Assembly (NCBI RefSeq): GCF_003260205.1
Contig: NZ_QERF01000002.1
Span: 434,001-498,000, forward strand
DNA from: Winogradskyella tangerina
Lineage (GTDB): Bacteria > Bacteroidota > Bacteroidia > Flavobacteriales > Flavobacteriaceae
Direction: 5' to 3'
Length of the DNA stretch: 64,000 nt
The position numbers were made by a program, and so were the translations under genes. Positions within the stretch are counted from its first letter, which is position 1. Every line of letters begins with the position of its first letter. Below are positions 44,701 to 52,075 of the stretch, piece by piece. The notes beneath the pieces were generated by a model. The model did no database searches, was not told where the DNA came from, and was given only the letters and a program-made list of their open reading frames with translations.

Positions 44701-45256
44701 AAAATTGATGAACTTTTATAAGAGTGACAACAAATCTTTTGATAGTATTTCAAAGGAGTTACTTCAATCAGAATCAAAGCGATGGATGAGACTTCAGGCT
44801 TTAACTGCACGACTATTTAATGGTTATAAAATACCTGAACAACAATTTAAAGAATTGATTGAAGACTACTATTTTAGGTTTGAAATTATTGAGGTCTATC
44901 ACAGGCTGAATAAGTTGAAAGACGTAGATAAAAGATATTTAAAACCTGAAGAATTTGCGAAATTATCATTATACAATTACGCTGATCAGGATGATGAATT
45001 TCCAGATCAAATCGATGTCTTCAAAAAGATTGAAATGGATAATAAAGAATTTTATGTTGTAAAATTCAGCTATAACTCTGAAGAATCTGATGGTGACCGC
45101 AATACCTATCTTGGTGTTGTAGGACCAATAAATACGATTTCGCAGGAAAAACCAATTAAAATGTTTGATGCCATTTCATATTGGGATACATTTGACGACA
45201 ATTGGAAAAGTAACGTCGACGAGCTTATTAGTGAACTGTTGGAATATGCAGATTAA
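41714..45256 (+). CDS. TraB/GumN-like protein fused to repeated beta domains and a helical tail
   Basis: An 1180-residue exported protein: signal peptide (about 1-28, ending TVNGQ), then a TraB/GumN domain with FGTMHIDD (51-58) and GVGAAHLVG (266-274), the two motifs of this putative metalloprotease fold. This part alone would be a normal gene. It continues into what look like two or three diverged beta-domain repeats (about 310-465, 475-635 and 640-780; each starts with W/F..SE.G.F.IEIP) and then a 400-residue helical, HEAT-like C-terminus. I know no such fusion by name. It probably works in the periplasm. It lies upstream of the DEAD-box helicase on the same strand. Confidence 0.8.
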   Translation: MISPLFRTVNLIYFFCFSIFLSITVNGQTENEYQLLWKIEGPSSDAPSYLFGTMHIDDARVFNFSDAVLPAIESTKYFALEVNPDSLMVAFARQKYDVSANDYFKGLLSPEDYLRLSERFEEVNDISLEDSGIMSPQLVLTMLIPDFNKEDDKSTFVDMYLLGHARTMDKEIVGLENIDEQISFFDRQEDEKKIKEVRYNLNMSLDSIKQVKEIMTEIYATGNLNKIKEFVEQNYSDGIYSDMTSRNKQMASSIIKYMKTGSIFAGVGAAHLVGNDNVIELLQNEGYKVSAVDAEFTGVADTYKIDPSKGEWHSYIDNEMGYYVEIPARPNLEENSGKFTVHGYGDTSTNTNYLFMAIDLGYDLHEDDQDALLNKMIENINEKRSGEILDQKQIKYQNYAGYDVTGRLPGDILIKSKYIVKNNLFYYFSAETSADQIDEDYIKRYLNSIVINGVKKKSDDLGWREFKSEEGAFRIEIPVEPQDLSREYPNPINPDDDPYFLNLYLATNTKERNNYLFRYNDQPLGYYMNEPEAAFDEMKNTLTQKSTLLSEPKVIYLEDMEGREYELSLNDKYHSVARVYFRGNRTYLLLQQKLAVNEKISPDDPFFDSFKLLPYAKPELKDYTSSNESFKIKWFENTTESVDTTGYDKTQVEDSNDYTSVNPKSGGVYQYGYSNIKKYFRIKSYKAFLEEYKKADLEYNDSIVKERVFAVKGDSVVQFSVKNKNSFNVKSQTISRIWLNNNRIQIARAIVSDEEANSDLINEVFNSVRMSPPANDIDIFSSKAKLIIKDLKSKDSLTYQSALEAFNYYEFDKEELPLLHNVLKYKFPKERNELIKEALIDEFVYSEDPSSIKVMAEYYKEGDISDDLKSSILVAIPQLKSSDNLEFYNQLLFSDPPTNRDAYHYSLLSPFQDSLQYAVNNFDKLMGLIQYPQYRKDILNVVMDLCKSELEVEDLVKANENEIFKYLKNDYDTFILENEKDVEVDYIYESVLFAYLKLMNFYKSDNKSFDSISKELLQSESKRWMRLQALTARLFNGYKIPEQQFKELIEDYYFRFEIIEVYHRLNKLKDVDKRYLKPEEFAKLSLYNYADQDDEFPDQIDVFKKIEMDNKEFYVVKFSYNSEESDGDRNTYLGVVGPINTISQEKPIKMFDAISYWDTFDDNWKSNVDELISELLEYAD

Positions 45257-45261
45257 ATTTG
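45254..45261 (+). promoter_or_regulatory. -7 promoter element before the helicase
   Basis: TAAATTTG, an exact TAnnTTTG match overlapping the stop codon of the preceding gene. The only TTG upstream is 12 bases away, so the match is partial. Confidence 0.35.
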
Positions 45262-45269
45262 TTCTATTA

Positions 45270-45299
45270 ATGCCGTTACAACTAAAACCTTTAAAGTGA
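45270..45299 (+). CDS. possible nine-codon leader peptide upstream of the helicase
   Basis: ATG at 45270 starts a nine-codon frame (MPLQLKPLK) whose TGA overlaps the GTG start of the helicase (GTGA). It begins nine bases after a -7-like box. It could be a coupled leader peptide; it may also be chance, since nothing else supports it. Confidence 0.25.
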   Translation: MPLQLKPLK

Positions 45300-46651
45300 C
45301 CTTTAACGATTTAAACCTAAACACTCCGCTTAAAAATGCTATTGAAGACTTAGGGTTTAAGGACCCTACTCCCATTCAGTCGGCAGCATTTAACGTTGTC
45401 GCCTCTGGCAAGGATGTGGTAGGTATTGCACAAACTGGAACGGGTAAAACCTACGCCTACATGCTACCTATTTTGCGCCACCTTAAGTATTCAAGGCAAG
45501 ATAATCCTAGAGTTCTTATTCTAGTTCCAACACGCGAGTTGGTAGTTCAGGTTGTGGATGACATAGAAAAGCTTTCAAAATATATTAATAACAGAGTGCT
45601 TGGTGTTTATGGCGGAACGAATATTAACACGCAGAAGCAAGCCGTTGCACAGGGACAAGATATTATTGTTGCAACCCCAGGACGATTGTATGATCTGGCA
45701 GTTAGCCGAGTTTTGCAATTAAAATCTATTCAGAAATTAGTAATTGATGAAGTAGATGTTATGCTCGATCTCGGATTTAGACATCAGCTCATGAACATCT
45801 TCGATATTTTACCTGAGCGTCGACAGAATATTATGTTTTCGGCTACGATGACCCAGGATGTCGACGCATTGATCACAGATTTTTTCATTCGACCTGAAAA
45901 AATACAGATTGCAGTATCTGGAACGCCTTTAGAAAATATTCAACAAGAACGTTACGATGTTCCTAATTTTTACACAAAAGTAAATCTGCTAGAACAGCTT
46001 TTTAATGACCACGAAACATTTTCAAAAGTTCTCATTTTTGTTGCTCATAAAAAGATGGCCGATCGACTTTTTGATACACTCGAATCATTATTTCCGGGTG
46101 AATCTTGTGTAATTCATTCTAATAAGACCCAAAACTACAGGCTTCGAAGTATTGAGCAATTTAGAGCAGGCGAACATCGGTTATTGGTAGCAACGGATGT
46201 TATGGCAAGAGGATTGGATATTGAGGACATCACTCATGTGATCAATTTTGACACTCCAGATTATCCTGAAAATTACATGCACCGTATTGGTAGAACAGGA
46301 AGGGCAGAAAAGAAAGGACAAGCCATTCTATTTTCAACGGAGAAAGAGCAAGAAGGTCGGCAAAAGATTGAAGCGCTCATGCAATTTAAAATTGAATTGT
46401 TAGCACTTCCCGATTCTGTTGAGATATCCACTGAATTAATTGAAGAAGAACGCCCACAGATCAAGGAACGATATAACCCTATAAAACGTAAAAAAGACGA
46501 TTTACCGGGACCTGCCTTTCATGAAAAAAAGGATAAGAACAAAAAAGAAAATCGAGGTGGTTCTTACCGCCGTGAAATATCAAAAAAATATAAAAAGCCT
46601 AAAACACGTGGCGATAAAAATTTCAACAAACGAAATAAAAAACGCAGATAA
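45296..46651 (+). CDS. DEAD-box ATP-dependent RNA helicase (DEVD variant)
   Basis: A 451-residue RNA helicase with Q motif PTPIQS, AQTGTGKT (45-52), PTREL, TPGRL, SAT (182-184), VATDVMARGLDIEDI and HRIGRTGR (329-336). Motif II reads DEVD (151-154) instead of DEAD. A lysine/arginine-rich tail (about 395-451) should bind RNA. It starts at GTG 45296; no in-frame ATG is near. Probable role: rRNA/mRNA unwinding, possibly in the cold. A strong terminator begins at its last base. Confidence 0.93.
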   Translation: MTFNDLNLNTPLKNAIEDLGFKDPTPIQSAAFNVVASGKDVVGIAQTGTGKTYAYMLPILRHLKYSRQDNPRVLILVPTRELVVQVVDDIEKLSKYINNRVLGVYGGTNINTQKQAVAQGQDIIVATPGRLYDLAVSRVLQLKSIQKLVIDEVDVMLDLGFRHQLMNIFDILPERRQNIMFSATMTQDVDALITDFFIRPEKIQIAVSGTPLENIQQERYDVPNFYTKVNLLEQLFNDHETFSKVLIFVAHKKMADRLFDTLESLFPGESCVIHSNKTQNYRLRSIEQFRAGEHRLLVATDVMARGLDIEDITHVINFDTPDYPENYMHRIGRTGRAEKKGQAILFSTEKEQEGRQKIEALMQFKIELLALPDSVEISTELIEEERPQIKERYNPIKRKKDDLPGPAFHEKKDKNKKENRGGSYRREISKKYKKPKTRGDKNFNKRNKKRR

Positions 46652-46681
46652 AAAAACCTCTTCAAAATGAAGAGGTTTTTT
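46651..46681 (+). terminator. terminator after the helicase
   Basis: A 14-bp stem (AAAAAACCTCTTCA / TGAAGAGGTTTTTT) with a 3-base loop and a further T run, starting at the last base of the helicase stop. Confidence 0.85.
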
Positions 46682-46740
46682 TTATTATTCAAGTACGGCA
46701 GGACCACATTTTATATTAAATAAAATCTATAACCCTAACC

Positions 46741-47574
46741 TTATAGTTGGTCCTGCATTTGTACTTGATTATCCATAAGATCAATTATTGGCACTAATAC
46801 TCGACCTTTTGAGTTTTTCAAAATTATGGAGATACTCTTCACCTCATCGACCGTATATTCTTCTTCCTTAAAGATAATCTTTTGTCCGACTTCAAACATC
46901 TTTCTGGCATAAAAAGTATGCATCAATTTTGAGACTACTGCTCGTGCACCAAAGCCAAAAGCTATAGCGAAGGCTAATAAAAAGGCAGCCATAATCATGG
47001 TGAGGTTACTTGTAATGATTGTGGTATCAATCCCTGCTTGATTTAAGGCCGTAATTGAAATGAAAATCAATATTAAAAAGAACACCACTTGGCTTATGAT
47101 CTTTCCGCCAGATAAATCCATTGATTCAAAAAACGACTTCAAACCTTTCTTTACAAAATTAGCAAATAGCAGACCTAAGGTAAAAATGATCAAGGCTGCG
47201 AATAGCTGCGGTAAATAGGCAAGTAATTCACTGATTTGATTAGAAATTATCTCTAACCCAATGATGTCCGATACCATAATAATTAGGACAATGTACATTA
47301 CCCATTTCACAAAGCTTGAAACTACTTTTATAGTATCAAAATTGAGTTTTTTGCCTTCTACTAATTCAATTTCATTAAGCTTATCATCTAATTTGTCGGC
47401 CTTTGCAAGTCTTAAGGCTTTTTTAATAATCTTAACTAATAGTTTTGTAAACAGCCATCCGACGACTAAAACAATAAGTGCTCCAATTATATTTGGGAAT
47501 ATTTTGGTTATTTCGAGCCACATTGAGGTTAATGATTGCATGGCTACATCCTTAAATTCTGTTACTTTTTCCAT
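46741..47574 (-). CDS. small-conductance mechanosensitive channel-like protein (CmpX/MscS type)
   Basis: A 277-residue membrane protein with two repeated 'conserved TM helix' units: helices near 25-50, 85-105, 118-140, 155-175 and 185-215, with the pore-like AFAIAFGFGARAV segment (about 200-212). A short beta domain follows (GQKIIFKEEEYTVDEVKSISIILKN...RVLVPIIDLMDN). This is the layout of MscS-like channels of the CmpX group rather than full-length MscS. Its gene ends the unit that begins with the ECF sigma factor and small gene upstream; the gap to the small gene is 30 bases. Confidence 0.8.
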   Translation of the reverse strand: MEKVTEFKDVAMQSLTSMWLEITKIFPNIIGALIVLVVGWLFTKLLVKIIKKALRLAKADKLDDKLNEIELVEGKKLNFDTIKVVSSFVKWVMYIVLIIMVSDIIGLEIISNQISELLAYLPQLFAALIIFTLGLLFANFVKKGLKSFFESMDLSGGKIISQVVFFLILIFISITALNQAGIDTTIITSNLTMIMAAFLLAFAIAFGFGARAVVSKLMHTFYARKMFEVGQKIIFKEEEYTVDEVKSISIILKNSKGRVLVPIIDLMDNQVQMQDQL

Positions 47575-47604
47575 ACTTAAATTTAATGTTAGGATTACTA
47601 AGTA

Positions 47605-47778
47605 TTACTTTTCTCTGTTTCGACTTACTGTATCAATAATGTAGCCGAGATTATACGAAAACAGCTCAGCTAATTCCATCAGTAGCTTGGCCATCGCAAT
47701 ATCGTGCATGACTTTACCTTTCAGTTCTGGTGGAACTTCTTTTAATGGCTGATTTATTTGCTTAAATGGATTCTCCAT
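47605..47778 (-). CDS. small 57-residue protein following the sigma factor
   Basis: A 57-residue protein starting MENPFKQINQPLKEVPPELK and ending IDTVSRNREK, with one amphipathic helix (MAKLLMELAELFSYNLGYI). The ATG at 47778 overlaps the sigma-factor stop by 17 bases; a longer reading from a TTG is possible but unneeded. Its position directly after an ECF sigma factor is where flavobacteria often have a small coupled gene. No anti-sigma motif or membrane helix is seen. I do not recognise a function. Confidence 0.7.
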   Translation of the reverse strand: MENPFKQINQPLKEVPPELKGKVMHDIAMAKLLMELAELFSYNLGYIIDTVSRNREK

Positions 47779-48352
47779 CTTTCGTATATAGATTATTGTA
47801 CTTATGTACAAGTTTTTCTTTTGCTCTTTTTAGGCGCATTTTAACTGCGCTCTCACCAATATCTAAAGCATCTGACAATTCCTTAATTGATAAATTGTCT
47901 TGGTACTTTAGTAATAAGATCATTTTTTCATCGGGTGAAATTAATTCCATCACTCGTTTTAATTGCTCTACTCTCATACTCTCGAACTCACGAGTAGAAT
48001 CGACATCTTCACCAATATTTTCAATCGAATCTGAACTTACAGATTGCTTTTCAATCTTTTTAGCGGTGTTTCTGGTAACGTAATTTACACAATGATTATA
48101 GGTAAATGCATATAACCACGTTGAAAATTTAGACTTCCCTTTAAAACTTGCCAACTTTACGAACACCCTAAGAAAAACATCTTGAGTTAAATCTTTGGCT
48201 TCGTCAACACCATTGGCAAATCCGTAACATTTGTTGTAAACCATTGACGCATAACGGTCATAGAGCACCTCAAACAACAATGTGTCGTTTGTTTTTACGA
48301 TGGCCTCTACAAGCGCTTCATCGGTTAGGCTATGAACTGCGTCTGTTGTCAA
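47762..48352 (-). CDS. ECF-type RNA polymerase sigma factor
   Basis: A 196-residue sigma-70 family (ECF) factor. Region 2 covers about 20-90 (LYDRYASMVYNKCYGF, DEAKDLTQDVFLRVF, FSTWLYAFTYNHCVNYV) and region 4 about 125-185 with a clear helix-turn-helix (LSIKELSDALDIGESAVKMRLKRAKEKL). It would direct transcription of a stress or envelope regulon. The start appears to be TTG (TTG ACA ACA GAC); no in-frame ATG fits. No adjacent gene looks like a classical transmembrane anti-sigma factor. Confidence 0.92.
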   Translation of the reverse strand: MTTDAVHSLTDEALVEAIVKTNDTLLFEVLYDRYASMVYNKCYGFANGVDEAKDLTQDVFLRVFVKLASFKGKSKFSTWLYAFTYNHCVNYVTRNTAKKIEKQSVSSDSIENIGEDVDSTREFESMRVEQLKRVMELISPDEKMILLLKYQDNLSIKELSDALDIGESAVKMRLKRAKEKLVHKYNNLYTKDGESI

Positions 48353-48438
48353 ATTGGTTGTTAGTTATTTTTAACTTGGTTAGTTATTAGTTTAAGACCC
48401 AAATATGGCATTAAGGTCACTAATTTTTCAAAAAAATC

Positions 48439-48843
48439 CTACTTTTTTAAATAATCTTCCATATCATCTAAATGATGTCCTAAGGCCTGCGTTGAAATCT
48501 GAATCTCTCTAATTAAAAATGCTAGGGATAAAATGAGGAGTAATAGGGCAATTCCAAAGATCCATACTGCCATGGTATGTTGGTCAATATAAATTAAAAA
48601 CATGGTTAGAACACACAACAAAAGACTTGAAATACCGAAAATCTGCATCCATCTCGTTAAATTTAGTCGCAGCTTCAGATTATCAATTTGTCGTTTTAAA
48701 GAGGTTTCTCTTTTTTCACGATACTTCTCACTTAAGTTTCTAATTACCGCTGCATAGGCTAAGAAACGATTCGTGTAAGCGAGCATAATTAGAGAAATTG
48801 CCGAGAATAGAAGTGCCGGTGTTGTGAGTGTTAATTCTTCCAT
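48439..48843 (-). CDS. DUF2721 family membrane protein
   Basis: A 134-residue inner-membrane protein with helices near 9-28, 67-88 and 92-111. The central cytoplasmic loop is positively charged (LSEKYREKRETSLKRQIDNLKLRL), typical of DUF2721. Function is unknown. It is 86 bases upstream of the sigma factor start on the same strand. A TAATTTTG box 13 bases upstream gives it its own promoter. Confidence 0.82.
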   Translation of the reverse strand: MEELTLTTPALLFSAISLIMLAYTNRFLAYAAVIRNLSEKYREKRETSLKRQIDNLKLRLNLTRWMQIFGISSLLLCVLTMFLIYIDQHTMAVWIFGIALLLLILSLAFLIREIQISTQALGHHLDDMEDYLKK

Positions 48844-48856
48844 TATTGAATTTTTA

Positions 48857-48864
48857 CAAAATTA
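48857..48864 (-). promoter_or_regulatory. -7 promoter element of the DUF2721 gene
   Basis: TAATTTTG on the minus strand, an exact TAnnTTTG match, 13 bases before the ATG. No correctly spaced TTG upstream. Confidence 0.4.
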
Positions 48865-48890
48865 CAGAATTTAATTTCCAGACATAAAAA

Positions 48891-48914
48891 AAGCGAACTC
48901 TTTTAAGTTCGCTT
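48891..48914 (-). terminator. terminator after the MotA/TolQ-like gene
   Basis: A 9-bp stem AAGCGAACT / AGTTCGCTT, 6-base loop, followed on the minus strand by a run of seven T bases. It separates the MotA/TolQ-like gene from the DUF2721 gene. Confidence 0.8.
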
Positions 48915-48934
48915 CAATATTGTTGTTGACACTC

Positions 48935-49333
48935 TTAATTCGCAATATCAGGTTTTAAACTCCATTTATATCCTAAAATACCTAAACGAGCTACTGTAAA
49001 TGAAAAAAGACCAAAAGTGATCGTTAGTAAGGACAGTTTCAAGCCGCCTGAAAACAATTCTGGACTCACATTGCCCAAAGCTTCTACCATATCAAATAAC
49101 TGGATAATTCCCATTACAGAAGCAAGGCACCCAATTACTAGAGCTATTAAACTCGATTCTGCCGCAAGGCCGATCATTTTTTTCGATTTGTGCCCGTTTT
49201 TAGATTTATTAATAAAAGCCATAACTACAAAGAATATGGATAATAAAAAGGCAATCAAAATGATGTACATGGCTGGCCCTCCTTCGTTGAGACGATCTGA
49301 AAACTGATTTGTGCTGATAATAATTCTAATCAT
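48935..49333 (-). CDS. small MotA/TolQ/ExbB-like membrane protein
   Basis: A 132-residue membrane protein with three helices (about 22-42, 58-80 and 95-118). The segments NEGGPAMYIILIAFLLSIFF and GCLASVMGIIQLFDMVEALG...LKLSLLTITFGLFSF resemble the minimal helices 1-3 of the MotA/TolQ/ExbB proton channels, but the size is half of the usual and no partner (ExbD/TolR) is next to it. Function is uncertain. It stands alone between the LytS divergon and a terminator. Confidence 0.72.
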   Translation of the reverse strand: MIRIIISTNQFSDRLNEGGPAMYIILIAFLLSIFFVVMAFINKSKNGHKSKKMIGLAAESSLIALVIGCLASVMGIIQLFDMVEALGNVSPELFSGGLKLSLLTITFGLFSFTVARLGILGYKWSLKPDIAN

Positions 49334-49524
49334 AATTTAAATGTAATGTTTAATATGATAAATGTAGTTGATAAGCTTACCTGAAATAATAAAATGCGAC
49401 CAATAACAAATTCTGTTAGGGATTTAGCACAATTGTTAAATCGGGTCTCAATTTGGTTATCCGTCTCAAAAAAACAGGAAACAATTAAATTTAAAGTATT
49501 ATTGTAAAATTATCATCTTTTGCA

Positions 49525-50589
49525 TTGAATAATATTTTGAGACGTAGATTAAAGCAAGTAATTCAGCATGTAGTTCTATGGCTTGTAGTACTCTTATTCT
49601 ACACTACTGTTTTTGATGTCGGTAATTCTCTCTTTAGTAGCACTCTTTATTTTTCACTTTTTTTGATGCCAGTAACCATTGGCACTACCTACATTTCGAT
49701 CTATAAATTGATACCCGATTACTTAGTGAAAAAACGTTATTTACGATTTTCAATATATGCAGTTTACACCTTAATCATTTCTGTGTTTGCAATTTGCCTG
49801 TCTATTTTTTTTGGATTAGCTTATCTCAGTGACTTTCAGCTTAATACTGTAAATACTATTGGAAGAAGTGCTCTTTTTATTATGACATGTATTTATCTAG
49901 TTGTAATTATAGTAAGTGCACTTAAACTTTTCAACATCAACATATTACAATCAAAAAATAATGCATTGTTAGAGTCAAAATTTTTGGCTACCAAACTCAA
50001 ACTAAAAGAACAAGAATTGAAATATTTAAAAATGCAGATTCATCCACATTTCTTGTTCAATACATTAAATACAATGTATGGGTTTGCATTACAAAAGGCT
50101 GAAGAAACGCCAGAAATGATCTTAAAACTTTCAAATCTTTTAGATTATTTGCTTTATCAGGCCGATAAACCAACGGTAAACATCATGGAGGAAGTAAATC
50201 ATATAGAAGACTATATAAGTTTAGAGCAGCTTCGATTTAATGAAACCTTAGATGTTAATTTTTCAAGAGAAATACGCACAAATACGACAGAAATAGCACC
50301 TATGTTATTTATTCCATTTGTTGAAAACAGCTTTAAACACGGTACGCTTCAAAATGGCATATTAAAGATCAATATCAGTATTTTATCTGATTCAAATTAC
50401 ATTCACTTTAAAATATCTAATTCACAAATAAAACATTCAGAAAACACCTCAGGAATTGGATTAGAAAACATAAAGAAAAGATTAGAATTAATCTATCCGA
50501 ATCAGTATGAGCTCAATATTACAAATAATGATGATCGTTTTAGCGTAGATTTCAAATTAAACATTAAGCAAGCGTTAGCCAATGAATAA
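49525..50589 (+). CDS. LytS-type sensor histidine kinase (His_kinase PF06580)
   Basis: A 354-residue kinase: four membrane helices (about 13-33, 38-60, 72-98 and 112-134), a coiled-coil linker, then the phosphoacceptor motif QIHPHFLFNTLN (171-182, His173) and the ATPase domain with PFVENSFKHG and GIGLENIKKRLELIYP near the C-terminus. It has no extracellular sensor domain. The start is TTG at 49525; the frame has no usable ATG. It overlaps the response regulator gene by eight bases, so the two form a LytS/LytTR two-component system. Confidence 0.9.
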   Translation: MNNILRRRLKQVIQHVVLWLVVLLFYTTVFDVGNSLFSSTLYFSLFLMPVTIGTTYISIYKLIPDYLVKKRYLRFSIYAVYTLIISVFAICLSIFFGLAYLSDFQLNTVNTIGRSALFIMTCIYLVVIIVSALKLFNINILQSKNNALLESKFLATKLKLKEQELKYLKMQIHPHFLFNTLNTMYGFALQKAEETPEMILKLSNLLDYLLYQADKPTVNIMEEVNHIEDYISLEQLRFNETLDVNFSREIRTNTTEIAPMLFIPFVENSFKHGTLQNGILKINISILSDSNYIHFKISNSQIKHSENTSGIGLENIKKRLELIYPNQYELNITNNDDRFSVDFKLNIKQALANE

Positions 50590-51313
50590 ATCTATCTCAT
50601 GCATTATTGTTGACGATGAAGCCATGGCAAGAAATATTATCGCTTCACATCTGTCGAAGATTAAAAGTGTAAACGTAGTGGCCTTATGCAAGAATGCAAT
50701 TGAGGCGTTTAATACCATTAGCAATACAAAAATTGATTTGGTGTTCTTAGATATTAACATGCCCGAGATTTCAGGTATTGCATTTGCTAAATCAATCAAT
50801 AAGGACATAAAAATAATCTTCACTACGGCCTACAGAGATTATGCTGTTGATGGGTTCGATCTACAGGCACTCGACTATTTACTCAAACCAATTTCTTTTG
50901 AACGTCTATTAAAAGCAGTTAATCGCTACTATGATGCCAGTGCACAGATTGAATCTAACACCAAAGAATTGCAAGAACAGAATGACTTTATTTTTGTCCG
51001 TTCTAACCGTCGAATGCTGAAAGTAGAATTCAATAGTATTTTATATATAGAAAGCTACAGTGATTATATTAAAATTCATACCGAAACCCATCATTCATCA
51101 CCAAAAATTGAAAGCATTGTTACCAGAGAAACCATCAGTGCCATTGAGGCAAAACTACCTCAAAATCAGTTTATAAGAATACATCGATCATTTATAGTGA
51201 AAATTTCAAAAATTGAGTCGTATAACAATGAAGATGTTACTGTTAATCGAAAAGCCCTACCCATTAGTCGAAGTTATAAGAAAGAAGTTTTAAATCAGCT
51301 AAAAAATTTCTAA
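50582..51313 (+). CDS. LytTR-family response regulator
   Basis: A 243-residue regulator: a receiver domain (1-118) with acidic pocket DDE (11-13), phospho-acceptor Asp57 (VFLDINMPEISG), a Thr/Ser switch and Lys107 (LLKPIS), then a LytTR DNA-binding domain (about 140-243, IFVRSNRRMLKV...YIESYSDYIKIH, ending RKALPISRSYK). It would bind direct repeats upstream of its targets. It is co-translated with the LytS kinase (overlap of eight bases). Confidence 0.95.
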   Translation: MNKSISCIIVDDEAMARNIIASHLSKIKSVNVVALCKNAIEAFNTISNTKIDLVFLDINMPEISGIAFAKSINKDIKIIFTTAYRDYAVDGFDLQALDYLLKPISFERLLKAVNRYYDASAQIESNTKELQEQNDFIFVRSNRRMLKVEFNSILYIESYSDYIKIHTETHHSSPKIESIVTRETISAIEAKLPQNQFIRIHRSFIVKISKIESYNNEDVTVNRKALPISRSYKKEVLNQLKNF

Positions 51314-51382
51314 CTTGAAGTCAATAATGAACCAAATCTATCGTTATTATAGTCTCTGACTATTGATAACATTAACCGCTTA

Positions 51383-51973
51383 ATGAAGGATTATCTACAT
51401 CATACTATTCCTAATCTCAAGCCTTTCGATTTTGAGCGTCATCATGATTCACATTTCATAAATCAGAAGTGGGTATTAGTTAACGGTATTTCTGAAAAGA
51501 AAGCGGTCTATACGTTTAGAGACGATAATATACTGGAGATCCAAAGAAAAGATGCGAAGATTAAAACATCCTGGACTCTAAACATTCACAACATTTTTAC
51601 TATTGAAACTGAAGATGGTATCATAACCGTGAAAGCTTATTTTAAAGATGACGATATTTTGGTTTTAAACCATCAAGACAAGCAAGAATTTGCCCTCTAT
51701 ATTAATACGACGCATTATGAAGAGGATGTAAACTCAGTTGAGGATGTACAGTCCTTTCTAAAAGAAAAATATAAGAAGAAGGTAAGTAATGTTATTTACG
51801 AGCATGAGTTCTATTATATTTCAGAATCTGAAGAATATGGCCCAAATACGGTTGAAGAATTAACTGATTTGGTTAAAAATGAAGACATCAGTGCCTATTG
51901 CTTTGTGCGCGATGTTAACGAAGACGACTATTCTAAGCGCTTACGCATTGTAGATCTTATGCAAGAACTATAG
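51383..51973 (+). CDS. unrecognised protein with GYF_2-like C-terminus
   Basis: A 196-residue soluble protein. The N-terminal 120 residues are beta-rich (VLVNGISEKKAVYTFRDDN, WTLNIHNIFTIETEDG) without a named fold that I know. The last 55 residues (EFYYISESEEYGPNTVEELTDLVKNEDISAYCFVRD) resemble the GYF_2/DUF4339 protein-interaction domain. It is 70 bases after the LytTR regulator gene and may be co-transcribed. The function is unknown. Confidence 0.7.
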   Translation: MKDYLHHTIPNLKPFDFERHHDSHFINQKWVLVNGISEKKAVYTFRDDNILEIQRKDAKIKTSWTLNIHNIFTIETEDGIITVKAYFKDDDILVLNHQDKQEFALYINTTHYEEDVNSVEDVQSFLKEKYKKKVSNVIYEHEFYYISESEEYGPNTVEELTDLVKNEDISAYCFVRDVNEDDYSKRLRIVDLMQEL

Positions 51974-52021
51974 GATCTTTTCTCTTACAAGAAATCAATT
52001 TCACGAACGTTCGATAATAAA

Positions 52022-52053
52022 AAAAGCGAGCCTTTTAATAAAGATTCGCTTTT
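52022..52053. terminator. bidirectional terminator before lpdA
   Basis: A stem of AAAAGCGA / TCGCTTTT extended inward by a G-U pair, one mismatch and four pairs, 4-base loop, flanked by A and T runs. It serves the GYF_2-like gene (stop 51973) and lpdA (stop 52076). Confidence 0.75.
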
Positions 52054-52075
52054 CAACTATTAAATAACATTAATG

